A stretch of DNA of 64,000 nt from Spirochaetota bacterium. Lineage in GTDB: Bacteria > Spirochaetota > UBA4802 > UBA5550. The notes under the pieces were generated by a model. It saw nothing but the letters and a program-made list of their open reading frames with translations, searched no databases and was not told the origin of the DNA. The stretch lies in the NCBI GenBank assembly GCA_017999915.1, contig JAGNKX010000003.1:248001-312000 (forward strand), read 5' to 3'. This document shows positions 61,283-64,000 of this stretch, in pieces (position 1 is the first letter of the stretch; each line of letters begins with the position of its first letter). The translations under genes and the position numbers were made by a program.

Positions 61283-61536
61283 CAATAATTGAGATGTAAC
61301 CAACGCAATTTTGGATGCACCTATTATTAGCGCCGCCGCTGAAGGGTCGGCAAACTCGGGGGAGTTACAAATGGGCAGCTCAACGCCAGATGACTATCAC
61401 CAATGTCATCACCATGGCCAGTCAATCTTACCTATACGATCACGTCTTAACCTTAGCCGCGATTCTCTAATAGTACTTGTAACGTGTTGCATGCGCCGAT
61501 ATGAGCGCGTGCCAGTGATATAAAAAGGGGGGAGTC
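61283..61536 (+). other. Long leader between a consensus promoter and the YkgJ-type gene
   Basis: About 254 bases would be transcribed before the ATG at 61537. A reading frame from a TTG at about 61312 encodes roughly 70 residues with a CHHH cluster, but no usable ribosome-binding site was found. Short stems occur (for example atgac with gtcat near 61390-61410). No known riboswitch core was recognised. The stretch may be a structured leader, a small RNA or a short gene. Confidence 0.35.
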
Positions 61537-62136
61537 ATGTCTAATTATTGTCTTGAATGCTCGAAACAGGGAATGGATTGCTGCAGGGAGTCTCACGCCA
61601 AGTTTCTTACACTAAAGGACGCCCAGCGGATAGCCGCATACCTGGGAGAGGAGATTAATTCGTTCGCCCTCTATGGCGAATTAAATGAAAAAGATAAAGA
61701 GGAATACATCTACATACACAAGCACCAGAGCTACTACTACGACCTGACCCTGGAGGACGAACGGCTACTGCAGCTTAAGGAAAAGGCCGACGGCTCGTGC
61801 TTTTTCCAGGCGGATGACGGACAGTGCAGGATATACCCGGCGCGGCCCCTCATATGCCGCACCTATCCTTTCTGGCTGTCCGATAACGGTGAGTTGATCT
61901 TCGACGGATGCAGTTCCGACTGCCGGATCGTGTGCGCCATCACCGGCAATGACGATCCCGAGGATGTCACCAAGCTTGAGGATCCGGACGGGACCTGCCG
62001 CAGCCGGGCGCTGGCGTATATTGGCCAGAGCGGGGACTCGATGAAAGAAGTGCTGGGACAGATGATGAATGAAATCGAAGATTACAAGATGAACATAAAA
62101 TCCTTTGTGGCTGTCAATGCCGTTCCGGTGCCATGA
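61537..62136 (+). CDS. YkgJ-type cysteine-cluster protein
   Basis: The 199-residue protein belongs to the Zn/Fe-chelating YkgJ/UPF0153 type. The N-terminal CLECSKQGMDCCRES, then CFFQADDGQCRIYPARPLICRTYPFW, and a last Cys set CSSDCRIVC give eight or more Cys that could hold a metal or Fe-S centre. Function in the family is unsettled. GGGGAG precedes the ATG. Expression probably comes from the consensus promoter at 61249. Confidence 0.88.
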   Translation: MSNYCLECSKQGMDCCRESHAKFLTLKDAQRIAAYLGEEINSFALYGELNEKDKEEYIYIHKHQSYYYDLTLEDERLLQLKEKADGSCFFQADDGQCRIYPARPLICRTYPFWLSDNGELIFDGCSSDCRIVCAITGNDDPEDVTKLEDPDGTCRSRALAYIGQSGDSMKEVLGQMMNEIEDYKMNIKSFVAVNAVPVP

Positions 62137-62320
62137 CGGGGCTAGTCCACTGCAAGGAACGCTATACTTTTAATCCAGACATCCGATAACACGGATACAC
62201 AAAAGCATTATGTGCGAATCGTAAAGCGATCGCCCCTGTCCCTGCCACGCCTCAACAGTAATTACCTTGACATTTCGATTTGCCCGTATGATCGTATTTG
62301 AGTAAGGGTACGGATGACCC

Positions 62321-64000
62321 ATGGTGTGGTTATATAACATCTATTTTCTCTCAAACATAATCGCCTTTACCGTAATGGCGGTTGTGATATATTTCGCGTT
62401 CAAGAACAGGGCCATAATAGGAGCAAAGGCCTTTATAGCCCTGGCCCTGCTGCTGGAAACGGGTATCCTCGTTGACGCCATGGCCATGATCAGCGCCGGC
62501 GAAGAGATGGCCCTGTTCTGGTACTCCCTGAGGTTTATCGCCCTGGCGGGCGTCCCGCCGGTATGGCTGGTGTTCACGCTCCATTACACGGGCCGCAGCC
62601 ATCGTCTCACGCCGGTGCGCTATGCGATGCTCTTCGCGATTCCTGTTTTGACGCAGATAATTCTCTGGACCAACGGTATCCATGGTCTCTGGGTTATCCA
62701 TGATGTTGATTTTTTACGCGCAGGGCCGTTCATGATCGCGAATGTCGGCGCGCGGGTCCAGGGTCCCTGGTTCATGGTCCACTCCGTTTTCGGTTATTGC
62801 TGCCTGCTCTTCGGTATTACGCTTATTTTCCAGTGGTCCTATCACATGTCACGGCTTTACCGGTCCCAGGCCATGGCGCTCTGGCTGGGCATGATAATCA
62901 TGACTGCCGGGTCGGCAATTCCCACGTTCAATCTTATCCCCGGACTAATAGTGAATCCGATCATCCTGGGGCTCGCGGTGAGCGCGCTCTTCTTCGCCTG
63001 GGCAATATTCCGCCACCGTTTTCTCGACATGGTGCCGATTGCCAGGGATAGATTGATCGACAGCATGGAAGACTGCATGTTCGTCATAGACCGGATGAAC
63101 AGGATCGTTGATATCAACGAACCCATGCAAAGGCTCGTCGCGGAGGCCTTCCTGGAAATCCACAGCGAGGTGCCGGAGTTGCTGATCGGTCAGCCAATAA
63201 CGTCTTTGATTCTGCCCTGGCGCGACCTGGCGATGCAATTCAAGGACACGATGGATATCAAGACGGAAATAGTTTTGGCGCTTGGCGGGACGGACCATTA
63301 TTACGACCTCAAGATTTCGCCCGTCATGGATAAAGTCGGGCAGCAGATCGGAAGGATTATCGTGCTTAGAGATGTCACCGGTCACAGGCTGATAGAGGAT
63401 GAACGCAGGCTCAGCGAGGCCCGCCTGGACGCGCTGTACAAGCTGAGCCAGACCGACTTCCCCACTGAGAAGCAAACCGTCGACTACGCCCTGGAAGAGG
63501 CGGTGCGGCTCACGGGCAGTGAAATCGGCTATTTCCATCTTGTCAGCGAGGATAAGGTGAGCCTTGAGCTTTTCACATGGTCCAGGAAGGTCATGAAAAA
63601 CTGCACAGCGTCAAAGGACCGCCATTACCCCCTGTCCATGGCCGGAGTATGGGCGGATTGCGCCCGCACAATGCGTCCGGTCGTCCACAACGATTACCAG
63701 AACCTGCCCGGCCGCAAGGGCTATCCTGAGGGCCATTCCCATATCGTGCGGCACATGAGTGTTCCCGTGGTCCGCAACGGCAGGGTCGAGGCCATTTCTG
63801 GCGTGGCCAACAAGGGCGAGCTTTATAATGATACGGATATCCGCCAGCTGCAGCTCTTCATGGATGGTCTGTGGAAGATCATCGAGCGAAAAAGGGGACA
63901 GGAGGAGCTGGCGCAGGCCTTCAAGGAGAAGGAAAAGCTGTTGGCCGACCTCCAGATCAGCGAAAAGCTGCTCCGGGAGCGGAATGAAAAGATGGAGGAG
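62321..64000 (+). CDS. 7TM-PAS-GAF sensor protein, cut by the window end
   Basis: An open frame runs from ATG 62321 to the last base (560 codons, no stop), so the C-terminus lies outside. Residues 1-225 hold about seven helices of the histidine-kinase N-terminal 7TM module. A PAS-like domain (about 232-345) follows, then a GAF domain (about 350-525) with EAVRLTGSEIGYF, MAGVWADCART, KGYPEGH and a WKIIERKR end. A coiled coil begins at about 530. The GAF domain matches that of the kinase at 38146-41682 in the same landmarks. A histidine-kinase core probably follows; a cyclase, GGDEF or phosphatase domain cannot be excluded. Confidence 0.85.
   Translation, partial: MVWLYNIYFLSNIIAFTVMAVVIYFAFKNRAIIGAKAFIALALLLETGILVDAMAMISAGEEMALFWYSLRFIALAGVPPVWLVFTLHYTGRSHRLTPVRYAMLFAIPVLTQIILWTNGIHGLWVIHDVDFLRAGPFMIANVGARVQGPWFMVHSVFGYCCLLFGITLIFQWSYHMSRLYRSQAMALWLGMIIMTAGSAIPTFNLIPGLIVNPIILGLAVSALFFAWAIFRHRFLDMVPIARDRLIDSMEDCMFVIDRMNRIVDINEPMQRLVAEAFLEIHSEVPELLIGQPITSLILPWRDLAMQFKDTMDIKTEIVLALGGTDHYYDLKISPVMDKVGQQIGRIIVLRDVTGHRLIEDERRLSEARLDALYKLSQTDFPTEKQTVDYALEEAVRLTGSEIGYFHLVSEDKVSLELFTWSRKVMKNCTASKDRHYPLSMAGVWADCARTMRPVVHNDYQNLPGRKGYPEGHSHIVRHMSVPVVRNGRVEAISGVANKGELYNDTDIRQLQLFMDGLWKIIERKRGQEELAQAFKEKEKLLADLQISEKLLRERNEKMEE

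Noticed and set aside
61311-61523. Roughly 70-codon frame in the leader of the YkgJ gene
   Set aside because: Starts at TTG without a usable ribosome-binding site and has no recognisable signal or fold. Kept only as part of the leader observation.
61283-61536. Known riboswitch (c-di-GMP, cobalamin, TPP or similar)
   Set aside because: None of the conserved cores I know could be matched by eye.

Overview
The window reads as a bacterial chromosome segment with a Gram-negative type envelope. Lipoprotein maturation (Lnt), several lipobox signals, a LolA-like carrier and beta-barrel candidates all imply an outer membrane. The signalling repertoire suggests a member of the Spirochaetota: two class III cyclases each paired with a FecR-type protein, a 7TMR-DISM kinase, a 7TM/SpoIIE phosphatase, HisKA_2-type kinases, and stand-alone GHKL ATPases with or without HDOD. 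This is an inference from gene content; there is no rRNA or other phylogenetic marker gene here. Most of the window is moderately GC-rich. Two visibly AT-rich genes, an N-acetyltransferase at 306-779 and a GT-C-like membrane protein at 48584-50092 beside a tRNA-Thr, look like later arrivals. No transposase, integrase, CRISPR array or phage gene was seen.

Layout. 1-5504: palindromes, the AT-rich acetyltransferase, lnt overlapping arfB, a GHKL protein and a Tat/lipoprotein flavodoxin-ferredoxin, all leftward. 5676-9856: a cyclic-nucleotide-binding protein, a GHKL-HDOD protein, then two genes from sterol-modifying families (ERG4/ERG24-like reductase and EXPERA protein). 10120-15134: cyclase, FecR/FN3 protein and envelope protein in one operon. 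15179-24171: small lipoproteins and secreted proteins, nitroreductase, a chemotaxis receptor, a MORN lipoprotein, TPR and DinB proteins, and a MarR regulator with matching operators at itself and its neighbour. 24468-30846: a five-gene ABC/FtsX, LolA-like and outer-membrane export operon. 31244-33587: a deoxyhypusine-synthase-like and ornithine-decarboxylase-like pair between two related palindromic repeats. 33732-37696: SLOG-like protein, small membrane and lipoproteins, and an overlapping radical SAM/SPASM plus UbiA pair.

38146-48487 is the most striking stretch. A REC/PAS/GAF kinase and response regulator are followed by an exported TPR-CHAT caspase-like protein, a FecR-type protein and a CHASE2 adenylate cyclase. 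50318-56752 holds tRNA-Thr, then a tight run: small membrane protein, PlsC acyltransferase, a secreted Cys-rich/acidic protein, an MMPL transporter fused to a methyltransferase, and a 7TM-SpoIIE phosphatase. 56776-64000 holds a 7TMR-DISM kinase, an enoyl-CoA hydratase/thiolase pair under a candidate operator, a YkgJ-type protein behind a consensus promoter with a long leader, and a 7TM-PAS-GAF sensor cut by the window end.

Two themes link the genes. One is cyclic-nucleotide signalling: two cyclases, FecR-type partners, and a cNMP-binding protein next to a GHKL-HDOD protein. The other is envelope lipid and lipoprotein handling: Lnt, FtsX/LolA export, PlsC with MMPL, and the sterol-family enzymes. 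Several non-coding palindromic repeat families lie between operons.
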